IMG/VR virus record: IMGVR_UViG_3300037502_000112 | Location: 1 to 20,880 of that record | Length of the DNA: 20,880 bases | Reading direction: 5' to 3' (one strand) | Origin: a virus | Shown: one piece after another, positions 8,101-13,861 of the stretch | Layout of the letters: every line of letters starts with the position of its first letter | Numbering within the stretch: the stretch's first letter is position 1 | Translations under genes and position numbers: made by a program | The notes under the pieces: generated by a model | Databases searched by the model: none | What the model was told of the DNA's origin: nothing | The model's input: the letters and a program-made list of their open reading frames with translations, nothing else

Positions 8101-8500
8101 TGCACCAGCGCAAGGAACAAACGGTGGAGCTGGGAATCTTGGCCCTAGCAATTCTTATGGTTTAGGGGGTGGCGGTGGCGGTGCAGGCGCTACTGGAACT
8201 GGGGCCACAACTACGACTGCTGGTGCGGGTGGTAATGGCACAGCATCTTCTATTTCTGGTACATCTGTAACTTACGCTGGCGGCGGCGGCGGAGGATCTG
8301 ATTCACGTTCTCCTGTAACTACAGGAGGCGCAGGTGGTACAGGCGGCGGCGGTACGGGTGGTAGTGGTGTTAGTCCAGGAAATGCTACGGCTGGCACTGC
8401 TAACACAGGTGGTGGCGGTGGTGGCGGAGCTTTTTTTGCGCCAGCTACAGATGGTGACGGAGGTAACGGCGGCTCCGGTATAGTAATTATTCGTTGGTAA
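5129..8500 (+). CDS. Giant glycine-rich adhesin with four tandem tip-type domains
   Basis: This 1123-residue protein starts at ATG 5129 with AAGGATC overlapping the upstream stop. After about 19 residues it is four units of 261-283 residues. Each opens with a strand like QTFTSSGNWTAPEGV and VEYLVVAGGGGGG, continues with GGFRT and (Y/S)TVTVGAGG, then ITSAGGG, NGTASTISG(T/S)SVTYAGGG and NTGGGGGG, and ends in GGSGIVI(I/L)K(Y/W). This matches the glycine-rich domain used by T-even-like tip adhesins such as phage S16 gp38, where glycine runs pack as polyglycine-II helices and variable loops bind the receptor. Usual adhesins carry one such domain. Four in one chain is unusual. The conserved scaffold with divergent intervening loops suggests receptor binding. 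No enzyme motif is present. Confidence 0.85.
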   Translation: MTGILNALLGFLRPSAAQPYTVIQTFTSSTTWVCPYGVTEVEYLVVAGGGGGGQLGGGGGGAGGFRTASAYPVVAGTAYTVTVGGGGAGAAAAPVSPYQGLRATSGSNSVFGNSPNAITSAGGGGGGSYGQPTNNSRGGSGGSGGGGAIDTSTNIAEIGGAGNTPSVAPAPSQGNGGGTSYRNSSPSWVLGGGGGGASAVGATSPSTGPAGAGGNGTASTISGTSVTYAGGGGGGGDPRAPNTAGGTGGTGGGANGGGSPGVAGSSAPENTGGGGGGGSGSLVPLASAAGGAGGSGIVIIKYTVTPATTIDVVQTFTSSGNWTAPEGVTSVEYLVVAGGGGGARQQGGGGGAGGFRTGTGLSVTAGTSYTVTVGAGGAAATGNAPNNQGSPGANSVFGNAPSAITSAGGGNGASFDTNGGNGGSGGGAGGFLTTQGLGGSGNTPVTSPSQGNNGGNGFTSGSPNNRPSGGGGGASAVGGNATSPASGNGGNGTASTISGSSVTYAGGGGGGMGSSGGSAGSGGSGGGGAGGKAPAVGSAGTANTGGGGGGAGDDNIAAGAGGSGIVILKWTQALQVTNTFTSSGTWVAPPGVSTVEYLVVAGGGGGGYVGGGGGAGGFRTGTGLSVTPGTSYPVTVGAGGAGKNSSVKADSGTSSTFSTITSAGGGGGGSYINNPSAAVATGADGGSGGGGTLKDGPAAFGPGGTGNTPSVSPSQGNNGGSGIYGPTLFGGGGGGGASAVGQSASGSPARGGGNGTASSISGTSVTYSGGGGGGGHSGGGTTGGTGGTGGGGNGGNATPAATAGGNGTDNTGGGAGGGGWNAPTSATGGNGGSGIVILKYLSKPNFQIFQATSTWVCPTGVTEVEYLVVAGGGGGGSVFGGGGGAGGFRTGTAQPVVAGTAYTVTVGAGGNAALARGTRGSAGTNSVFGNAPSAITSAGGGGGGSYSSPIDANVSTGQDGGSGGGGTIGFTSPSTFTAYSGGAGNTPSVSPAPAQGTNGGAGNLGPSNSYGLGGGGGGAGATGTGATTTTAGAGGNGTASSISGTSVTYAGGGGGGSDSRSPVTTGGAGGTGGGGTGGSGVSPGNATAGTANTGGGGGGGAFFAPATDGDGGNGGSGIVIIRW
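5186..6034 (+). repeat. Glycine-rich adhesin unit 1
   Basis: Residues 20-302 of the adhesin. The unit opens with YTVIQTFTSSTTWVCPYGVT and closes with GSGIVIIKY. It is the longest unit and has several long Ser/Asn/Pro-containing loops between glycine runs. Confidence 0.8.
6056..6838 (+). repeat. Glycine-rich adhesin unit 2
   Basis: Residues 310-570. The unit opens with IDVVQTFTSSGNWTAPEGVT and closes with GSGIVILKW. It is the shortest unit, and its loops differ from unit 1 (for example GGFLTTQGLGGSGNTPV). Confidence 0.8.
6854..7648 (+). repeat. Glycine-rich adhesin unit 3
   Basis: Residues 576-840. The unit opens with VTNTFTSSGTWVAPPGVS and closes with GSGIVILKY. Its loops include GTLKDGPAAFGPGG, which has no counterpart in units 1 and 2. 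Confidence 0.8.
7664..8497 (+). repeat. Glycine-rich adhesin unit 4
   Basis: Residues 846-1123. The unit opens with FQIFQATSTWVCPTGVTEVE, closest to unit 1 (WVCPYGVTEVE), and ends the protein with GSGIVIIRW. Units 1 and 4 share the WVCP form, while units 2 and 3 have W(T/V)AP. This suggests a non-random duplication history. Confidence 0.8.
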
Positions 8501-8510
8501 AGGAGAGGGA

Positions 8511-8768
8511 ATGAACACAGCAAAGGTCTTTAGGCTTTACGGAATAAATACAGCGATGGAACTTTTGCGCCCAGGTGCAAAGTGGGAGATCTCAAACCGC
8601 ATCATTACTCGGTGGGATGACCCAAGACCATGCCCGACATGGGAAGAGATTGACGAGACGATGGAAAAGATTCGTCAGTTTGAAGAGTCCATCAACACCA
8701 TCTGGTTGCCAGAAGACTGGGCACGACTTACCGGTCAAGTAGAAGCCTTAGAAAAGGCGGTAGCGTGA
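8511..8768 (+). CDS. Small phage protein after the adhesin, unknown (possible chaperone)
   Basis: This 85-residue protein starts at ATG 8511 behind AAGGAGAGGG. It reads as a compact beta/alpha N-terminus (VFRLYGINTAMELLRPGAKW, IITRWDD) followed by charged helices (TWEEIDETMEKIRQFEE, LTGQVEALEKAVA). I recall this pattern from small proteins directly downstream of tail-fibre genes in many phages, some of which help fibre folding. Size and position fit a chaperone or small tail protein, but there is no firm family assignment. The stop overlaps the GTG start of the first oxygenase gene. Confidence 0.65.
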   Translation: MNTAKVFRLYGINTAMELLRPGAKWEISNRIITRWDDPRPCPTWEEIDETMEKIRQFEESINTIWLPEDWARLTGQVEALEKAVA

Positions 8769-9364
8769 ACATTCACAACCTATTTCCTACCGCATTGGGT
8801 ATGTTCGACCTCGGGCGTGACTTCACCGAGACAGAAATTGCGTTCATCAAGAACCAAGAGAAGCGCAACAACATGGGCAATACCACAAGCGTCGATAACA
8901 CGATTCTGAAGAACCCTGAACTTAAGGGAGTTAAAGAGTTTATCGAGGCGTCTGTTGCCAACTACTTCAAGGCCGTCTACGCCCCCAAGCACGAGACTAC
9001 CCTGCGGATTACGCAGTCCTGGTGCAATTACACCGAGCCGGGTCAGTTCCACCATAAACACGCTCACCCTAATTCATTTATCAGTGGTGTCTTTTACCCC
9101 CAGGCCGACAAAGAGACAGACAAGATCTATTTCTACCGTGACGGGTATCAGCAACTAAAGACCCCTACAGAAGACTTCAACCCGTACAACTCTGAGTCTT
9201 GGTGGATGGAAGCCTACACAGGCCGATTGTTCATTTTCCCGTCGCACCTGACGCATATGGTCGAGACCGTAGAGGGTAAACAGACCCGCATCAGTCTGTC
9301 GTTTAACACCTTCCCTATTGGCAACTTTGGGCAAGACGAATCATTGACGGGGCTGCACCTGTGA
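8765..9364 (+). CDS. 2-oxoglutarate/Fe(II)-dependent oxygenase, TIGR02466-like
   Basis: This 199-residue protein starts at GTG 8765 in a GTGA overlap. The core reads SWCNYTEPGQFHHKHAHPNS at 85-104, then FISGVFYP. It continues with a C-terminal FIFPSHLTHMVE (157-167) and RISLSFN (175-181). This matches the putative 2OG-Fe(II) oxygenase family (Pfam 2OG-FeII_Oxy_5, TIGR02466). Likely iron ligands are His in the H99-x-H101 segment and distal His164, with Arg175 binding the 2-oxoglutarate carboxylate; the ligands are inferred by analogy. The family is common in marine phages and no substrate is established. It is followed directly by a second, unrelated-looking oxygenase. Confidence 0.85.
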   Translation: MNIHNLFPTALGMFDLGRDFTETEIAFIKNQEKRNNMGNTTSVDNTILKNPELKGVKEFIEASVANYFKAVYAPKHETTLRITQSWCNYTEPGQFHHKHAHPNSFISGVFYPQADKETDKIYFYRDGYQQLKTPTEDFNPYNSESWWMEAYTGRLFIFPSHLTHMVETVEGKQTRISLSFNTFPIGNFGQDESLTGLHL

Positions 9365-9933
9365 CGCCGCAGAACCTCCTCGATTACGTCAAGGTGTATG
9401 AGAACCACCTACCTGCGGATCTATGCAAGTCGGCCTCAGAGAACCTAGACAAGATCAACTGGCAGCAGCACACCTTTTATCAAGCAGGGTCTGATTCGTT
9501 TGTCAGTTACGACCACGAACTAGCCATTAGCCATGACGATATTGCAGAGAAGGCCGAGATCAATAAGCAGGTCTGGTTTGCCGTCGAGCGCTATGTCTTA
9601 AAGGACTTCGCTAGTTTTGAGCCTTGGTTCGGTGGTTGGAATGGTTATACCAACATTCGGTTCAATCGGTATGACCCCACTACGCAGATGAAACTGCACT
9701 GTGACCACATTCATTCGATGTTTGATGGTCAGCGAAAAGGCATCCCAACCTTGACGATACTGGGTGCTTTAAACGACGATTACGAAGGCGGTGAGTTGAT
9801 GATGTTTGGTGACCACCGTATTCATCTGCCTGCTGGGGCGGTAGTGGTTTTTCCCAGTAACTTCATGTATCCGCATGAGGTAAAGCCTGTGAAATCGGGC
9901 ATTCGTTATTCATACGTTTCATGGACTTGGTAA
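9361..9933 (+). CDS. 2-oxoglutarate/Fe(II)-dependent oxygenase, prolyl 4-hydroxylase type
   Basis: This 190-residue protein starts at GTG 9361, overlapping the TGA of the previous gene. It has the full facial triad of the prolyl-4-hydroxylase superfamily: HCD at residues 113-115 in MKLHCDHIHSMFDG, then YEGGEL (141-146), distal His172 in YPHEV, and Arg182 in GIRYSYVSW for 2-oxoglutarate. Fold and length fit the catalytic domain alone, with no extra targeting domain. Known relatives hydroxylate proline or other side chains, but phage members in tail clusters have no proven substrate. The intact active-site residues suggest a working enzyme. Candidate substrates include neighbouring fibres or host proteins. 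Confidence 0.88.
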   Translation: MTPQNLLDYVKVYENHLPADLCKSASENLDKINWQQHTFYQAGSDSFVSYDHELAISHDDIAEKAEINKQVWFAVERYVLKDFASFEPWFGGWNGYTNIRFNRYDPTTQMKLHCDHIHSMFDGQRKGIPTLTILGALNDDYEGGELMMFGDHRIHLPAGAVVVFPSNFMYPHEVKPVKSGIRYSYVSWTW

Positions 9934-9938
9934 AGGAG
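9933..9938 (+). promoter_or_regulatory. Strong ribosome binding site selecting a TTG start
   Basis: AAGGAG overlaps the upstream TAA stop and sits 7 nt before TTG 9946. It is the main reason for choosing this rare start codon. Confidence 0.65.
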
Positions 9939-9945
9939 AATTATT

Positions 9946-10326
9946 TTGGCGCACTTTGTGAAACTCGACGAAAACAACGTGGTGACTCAGGTCATCGTGG
10001 TAGCCAACAAAGACACGGCAGACGCTAATGGTGTGGAGAAGGAATACATCGGGGCTGCGTTCTGCGAGAAACTCTTTGGCGGCACATGGAAGCAGACTTC
10101 CTACAACGGCACCATCCGCAAGAACTATGCTGGTATCGGTTACACCTACAACGCCGACATTGATGCGTTTGTACCGCCCAAACCTTTTGCGTCTTGGCTG
10201 CTAAACAATGAGACAGCCCAGTGGGAAGCCCCGGTTCCTATGCCTGAAGGCGGTATGTATTCGTGGGATGAAGACACGGGTTCTTGGATTGAAATGCAGG
10301 TCGCAGGCAACGTAGAAGCGGAGTAA
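9946..10326 (+). CDS. Conserved marine-phage protein, unknown function (TTG start)
   Basis: This 126-residue protein starts at TTG 9946, 7 nt after a strong AAGGAG (9933-9938), and I see no better start. The N-terminus (AHFVKLDENNVVTQVIVVAN, then TSYNGTIRKNYAGIGYTYNA) is a pattern I recall from many cyanophage and other marine-phage hypothetical proteins next to tail fibres. A C-terminal Trp-rich part (SWLLNNETAQWEAP, YSWDEDTGSWIEM) looks like a small beta domain repeating W-x(n)-W. No catalytic residues stand out. Its position before a fibre gene fits a virion surface protein or an assembly helper. Confidence 0.75.
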   Translation: MAHFVKLDENNVVTQVIVVANKDTADANGVEKEYIGAAFCEKLFGGTWKQTSYNGTIRKNYAGIGYTYNADIDAFVPPKPFASWLLNNETAQWEAPVPMPEGGMYSWDEDTGSWIEMQVAGNVEAE

Positions 10327-10329
10327 ATC

Positions 10330-11979
10330 ATGGCAAGTGATTACAGCCCATTAAAGATTGAACTGATTGGAACCGGTGAGCAGGTAGCCACCTGGGGCCA
10401 GACGACAAACACGAACCTAGGCACAGCCATTGAGCAGGCCATAGGTGGCAAAGCAGATGTGACGATGTCGAGCACAACTGAACAGCTCACGCTCACAAAT
10501 ACCAATGCGGCACAAGATGCTCGGGCGCTTTATCTGAACCTTGCGGGCACGCCTGGCGGAGCTGCTGTCCTAGAAGTTCCAGCGGTCCAAAAAGCTTACA
10601 TCGTCAAAAACGGTACGACTGGTGGATTTGCGGTTACGGTCAAGGTAGCTGGCCAGACAGGTGTCTCTGTGCCCAACGGTGCGACGATGCACCTATACAA
10701 CAATGGGACGGACGTAGTAAACGCGGTGACTAATCTTCCTGCTGGAGCAACGATTGGCGGGGCGGCAATCTCCACGGCAGGTGGCACGGTCTCATCTGTT
10801 GCGGCTGGTAATGGGATGAACTTCTCCACGATTACCACGACTGGATCGGTAACTCTTGGAACGCCAAGCACGCTCGACACCACGACAACTAACCTAGTGT
10901 CTGGATCAACTCACACCCACGCGATCACTACAGCGTCTGCAAGTACAGCATCCACGATTGTGGCCAGAGACGGAACAGGTTCTTTTTCAGCATCAACAAT
11001 TTCAATGACCACCGGCAACATTGGTACATTGAACGTTGGCACCCAGACTAACAAAGCAACAATTAACTACACCACCAATGCAGCCAGGACGCTGACAGTA
11101 CCTGCTGTGTCAGGCAACAGAACCTTTGCGTTTCTTGAAGAAGCCCAGACGTTTACGGCCAATCAAACTATTGGTGCCAACTTAGTATTTAGTGGAGATG
11201 CTAGAAGGCTTCAAGCGAAGTTTGATTCGCAAAACGCTAATGGTTTTTTGTTGCAGCACTCAACGCCGACTATGGGAACTTCTTTAGGGGTAATTCCTGG
11301 AGTCTCGTCAATACAAAGTGATACGTCATTAATTCTGTATGGGTCAACAGACCCAGCAAATTGTAGCTATGTATCTCTTTACTCTTCTCCAATTAACGCA
11401 TTTATAGAATCAAATTCTGTTGGTACTGGTGTAACACAAGACTTTGCTATTTATACAGACGGATTTGGTCGCATATTAATTACCGCAACTGGAGAGATTG
11501 GTATTAATGACACTCCAGCGGCAAATGCGTCTCTTAAAACAGTAGCTGCTGGTCGCACGTATTCTTTGCGAGCCGACAATAGAGTGTTGTTTGATGATAC
11601 GTATTCAATTGCGGTAGGCGGCACTAATCGTGCTCTTTATATAGATAACACCGGGCTTGTTGGCACCTTAAGTTCTACCCGTGAGTCGAAGGCTAACATT
11701 GCGCCAATAGCAGACGCAGACTGGTTGATGTCTTTGGAGCCTGTGTCATATAACCGTCGTGAAAGAGCTGAAGACGGTTCCTATACGGGCAAGATCCATG
11801 AAACAGCAGAGTTTGGCCTTATTGCCGAAGACGTTGTTACTGTGCGCCCAGAGATTTGTGCATTTGTTAAGGGTGAAGTTGCTGGCATCAATTACGAACA
11901 GCTTATTGCGCCGATGCTGAAAGAGATTCAGAAGCTCCGTGCAGAGATCAATGCGTTGAAGGAGAAGGTGAATGGATAA
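10330..11979 (+). CDS. Tail fibre/spike with C-terminal S74 self-cleaving chaperone
   Basis: This 549-residue protein starts at ATG 10330 behind GCGGAG (10318-10323). The N-terminal ~150 residues (YSPLKIELIGTGEQVATWGQ, GALYLNL-type strands, IVKNGTTGGFAVTVKV) form a fibre domain I recall from many phages. A Thr/Ser-rich shaft follows. Residues ~290-440 are a distinct, AT-rich module. The last ~100 residues are an S74 intramolecular chaperone: S449-TRES-K454 gives the Ser/Lys spacing expected of the self-cleavage dyad, followed by GLIAEDV (496-502) and a terminal coiled coil (GINYEQLIAPMLKEIQKLRA). Such domains trimerise the fibre and are then cut off, so the mature fibre probably begins at Met1 and ends near residue 448. 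Probably a receptor-binding fibre. Confidence 0.87.
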   Translation: MASDYSPLKIELIGTGEQVATWGQTTNTNLGTAIEQAIGGKADVTMSSTTEQLTLTNTNAAQDARALYLNLAGTPGGAAVLEVPAVQKAYIVKNGTTGGFAVTVKVAGQTGVSVPNGATMHLYNNGTDVVNAVTNLPAGATIGGAAISTAGGTVSSVAAGNGMNFSTITTTGSVTLGTPSTLDTTTTNLVSGSTHTHAITTASASTASTIVARDGTGSFSASTISMTTGNIGTLNVGTQTNKATINYTTNAARTLTVPAVSGNRTFAFLEEAQTFTANQTIGANLVFSGDARRLQAKFDSQNANGFLLQHSTPTMGTSLGVIPGVSSIQSDTSLILYGSTDPANCSYVSLYSSPINAFIESNSVGTGVTQDFAIYTDGFGRILITATGEIGINDTPAANASLKTVAAGRTYSLRADNRVLFDDTYSIAVGGTNRALYIDNTGLVGTLSSTRESKANIAPIADADWLMSLEPVSYNRRERAEDGSYTGKIHETAEFGLIAEDVVTVRPEICAFVKGEVAGINYEQLIAPMLKEIQKLRAEINALKEKVNG

Positions 11980-12283
11980 CCAGATGATCTGGAATGTATA
12001 TAACCTAATTCGTACCGTGCCAGAAGGCGTGGTAATCATGGTTTGTTGCAATGTCTCGATGGTAGATGGTCAATATAAAGCCAATGGAAACGTGGGCCAA
12101 AAGGTGCCGTACAAGTCTCCGTCAGACCCAGACTTTATACCGTTTGACCAGCTCACTGAAGCTGAGACTATTGCATGGGTTCAAGAGCAGTTAGGCCCAG
12201 AAAGAATTGCTCAGATGGAGCGAGGTTTAATTTCTTCCATAGCTAAGCAGCACGTACAAACCGCCCAAGGGGTTCCTTGGTAA
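11972..12283 (+). CDS. Small phage protein of unknown function
   Basis: This 103-residue protein starts at ATG 11972, 8 nt inside the end of the fibre gene, with GGAGAAGG at 11961-11968. It begins with MIWNVYNLIRTVPEGVVIMV, a mixed strand-helix segment. The rest is soluble, with a helical C-terminal half (EAETIAWVQEQLGPERIAQM). Similar small proteins lie next to fibres in other phages, but I do not recognise a characterised family. It could be a fibre-associated or assembly protein. There is no membrane segment, so it probably does not belong to the lysis cassette that follows. Confidence 0.65.
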   Translation: MDNQMIWNVYNLIRTVPEGVVIMVCCNVSMVDGQYKANGNVGQKVPYKSPSDPDFIPFDQLTEAETIAWVQEQLGPERIAQMERGLISSIAKQHVQTAQGVPW

Positions 12284-12298
12284 TGGAAAGGGTCTGTC

Positions 12299-12766
12299 AT
12301 GTTGTTAGAACTTGCCGCTGCCAACGCAGCCTTTGCAGTGATAAAGGAGGCTATCAATAACAGCGGGGAGATCATCCAGGCTGGCAAAGCGGTATTTGAG
12401 TATTTCGACAACAAGGCAAAGATTCAAGAAAAAGTAGTAGCAACACCGGATCACAAGCGCAACGACCTAGAAGAATTCTTTGCGCTAGAGCAGTTAAAGA
12501 AGCAAGAACAGGAACTGCGTGAGATGTTTATCTACCAGGGTAGACCTGGGTTGTGGGATGACTGGCAAGCGTTTCAGGTTAAGGCTAGGCAGAACAGAGA
12601 AGCAGCAGCACGGGAAATAGCAAAGGCAGCGCAGGAGAAGAAGGCTCGCCGTGCAAGGATAATGGAGCAGCTTCTTCTGGGGTTCTGGCTGTTCGTGGCA
12701 GGGTCTATATTTGTTGGGATGATGGTCGGTGCAATCTGGTTATACATGCTGAAAGGCCGAGGATGA
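12299..12766 (+). CDS. Helical protein with one C-terminal membrane segment, lysis region
   Basis: This 155-residue protein starts at ATG 12299 behind GGAAAGG. An Ala-rich N-terminal helix (ELAAANAAFAVIKEAI) is followed by a long charged helical region (FFALEQLKKQEQELREMFIY, then PGLWDDWQAF and REAAAREIAKAAQEKKARRA). It ends with one strong transmembrane segment at about residues 126-150 (LLLGFWLFVAGSIFVGMMVG). The Arg/Lys block just before the membrane segment suggests the N-terminus is cytoplasmic. I recall related proteins in phage lysis regions. The topology is opposite to Rz spanins, whose membrane segment is N-terminal. Its position before two holin-like genes suggests a lysis role, not proven. 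Confidence 0.7.
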   Translation: MLLELAAANAAFAVIKEAINNSGEIIQAGKAVFEYFDNKAKIQEKVVATPDHKRNDLEEFFALEQLKKQEQELREMFIYQGRPGLWDDWQAFQVKARQNREAAAREIAKAAQEKKARRARIMEQLLLGFWLFVAGSIFVGMMVGAIWLYMLKGRG

Positions 12767-12996
12767 AATACACAGCAGAAGAAATTCAAACGATGGTCTG
12801 GGCCACGGTGGTCATAGGCGTCTTGTCGTTGCTGGTTATCTCAACTATTGGAATCATTCTTAGTGTTTTGTTTGTAGACCATGACCTGACGCAGATGGCA
12901 CCCATAGACCAGAAGTTTCTTGAGATTCTGAAAGAGATCATGCTGGTGGCGATTGGCGTAATTTCTGGCGTTGCCAGCACAAAGATAGGAAAGTAA
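12763..12996 (+). CDS. Two-segment membrane protein, candidate holin or antiholin
   Basis: This 77-residue protein starts in an ATGA overlap with the previous gene. Two hydrophobic segments are clear: about residues 11-37 (VWATVVIGVLSLLVISTIGI onward) and about 56-73 (IMLVAIGVISGVAST). They are separated by a short acidic/polar loop (DHDLTQMAPIDQK). Small size, two helices and the position directly before another membrane protein and an endolysin-type enzyme fit a class II holin or its regulator. Sequence alone does not tell holin from antiholin. Confidence 0.68.
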   Translation: MKYTAEEIQTMVWATVVIGVLSLLVISTIGIILSVLFVDHDLTQMAPIDQKFLEILKEIMLVAIGVISGVASTKIGK

Positions 12997-13395
12997 ATGC
13001 TACCCATTGCCGCACTGCTATCCATAGGTGAAAAGGTCTTAGACAAGGTACTCCCCGATCCGGCTGCTAAAGCAGAAGCCCAAGCCAAACTCATGGAGAT
13101 GGCCCAGAAAGGTCAGTTGGCTGAACTTCAAGCCGACATGAATGAGCAGGACAACCTCACAGAACGTGCCAAGAATGACATGGCATCTGACTCTTGGTTG
13201 TCAAAGAACATTCGCCCCATGACGCTGATCTTCATTCTGGTGGTCTACACGGTCTTTGCCATGATGTCTGCCTTTGGACATAACGCTAACGAAGCCTATG
13301 TAACCTTGCTGGGCCAGTGGGGGATGCTGATAATGAGTTTCTATTTTGGTGGTCGTACGCTTGAGAAGATTCTGGCTATGAAAGACAAGAAATGA
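12997..13395 (+). CDS. Holin-like protein, GTA_holin_3TM type
   Basis: This 132-residue protein starts at ATG 12997, immediately after the upstream TAA. The N-terminus (PIAALLSIGEKVLDKVLPDP) is followed by AAKAEAQAKLMEMAQKGQ and a charged segment. RPMTLIFILVVYTVFAMMSA then begins the first clear membrane helix, and LLGQWGMLIMSFYFGGRTLE gives the second. The pattern D-K-(V/I)-L-P-D-P, Ala/Glu helix, then IRP before the membrane helices is typical of the 3TM holin family first named for gene transfer agent release (PF11351). The probable role is to permeabilise the inner membrane and release the endopeptidase encoded next, which overlaps it by 4 nt. Confidence 0.78.
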   Translation: MLPIAALLSIGEKVLDKVLPDPAAKAEAQAKLMEMAQKGQLAELQADMNEQDNLTERAKNDMASDSWLSKNIRPMTLIFILVVYTVFAMMSAFGHNANEAYVTLLGQWGMLIMSFYFGGRTLEKILAMKDKK

Positions 13396-13859
13396 CCCAA
13401 CTGACCAAGAACTTTAGCCTAGCTGAGATGGTGAAGTCTGAGACTGCGCTGCGCCATGACCTACCAAACAACCCTGGCCCAGACGAACTGAACAATCTTT
13501 TGAACCTCTGCGCCAACGTATTGCAGCCCATCCGTGATCATTACCAGAAGGGCGTCAAAGTCAACTCGGGCTATCGCTCGCCAGACGTAAATGCTAAAGT
13601 AGGGGGGTCTAGAACCTCGGATCACTGCCGGGGAATGGCTGCTGACATTGAGATACCGGGGGTAGGAAATCCAGATTTAGCAGAATGGATAGCAAATAAT
13701 TTAACGTACACCCAATTGATTCTTGAGTTTGTAACGCCGGGCGTACCTGATAGTGGATGGGTACACGTGTCGTATGACCCACAAAACTTAAAGAAACAAA
13801 ATCTTACTGCAACAAGAAGAGACGGTAAGGTGATGTATCTACCTGGATTGGTTGCTTAA
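13392..13859 (+). CDS. Endolysin, M15A zinc peptidase
   Basis: This 155-residue protein starts in an ATGA overlap with the holin-like gene. It shows the full peptidase M15_3 signature: VNSGYRSPDVNAKVGGS at 57-73, SDHCRGMAAD at 76-85 (zinc ligands His78 and Asp85) and WVHVSY at 123-128 (third ligand His125). It would cut peptide bonds in the peptidoglycan stem or cross-link. There is no signal peptide and no cell-wall-binding domain, so release depends on the holin. This fits a Gram-negative host. The 3' half looks richer in A and T than the first half. Confidence 0.9.
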   Translation: MTQLTKNFSLAEMVKSETALRHDLPNNPGPDELNNLLNLCANVLQPIRDHYQKGVKVNSGYRSPDVNAKVGGSRTSDHCRGMAADIEIPGVGNPDLAEWIANNLTYTQLILEFVTPGVPDSGWVHVSYDPQNLKKQNLTATRRDGKVMYLPGLVA

Positions 13860-13861
13860 TC

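Noticed and set aside
3885-8497. Diversity-generating retroelement target repeats
   Set aside because: The repeats differ mostly at synonymous sites or in whole loops, not at adenine-linked positions. No reverse transcriptase or template repeat is in the window.
5186-8497. CRISPR-like or satellite repeat array from GGTGGT/GGCGGT tracts
   Set aside because: The tracts encode glycine runs in one continuous frame, with no fixed repeat-spacer length.
5809-8523. Several long Pro-rich open frames on the - strand inside the glycine-rich gene
   Set aside because: Pro codons are the complement of the GGN-rich coding strand, so open frames arise automatically. They have no ribosome sites and no recognisable protein.
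8511-8768. Programmed frameshift tail chaperone (gpG/gpGT type)
   Set aside because: No slippery heptamer near the overlap, and the downstream frame is a complete oxygenase with its own GTG start.
12283-12351. Short open frame from the ATG overlapping the TAA at 12281-12283
   Set aside because: It stops after about 20 codons and lies in a different frame from the well-supported gene at 12299, which has its own binding site.
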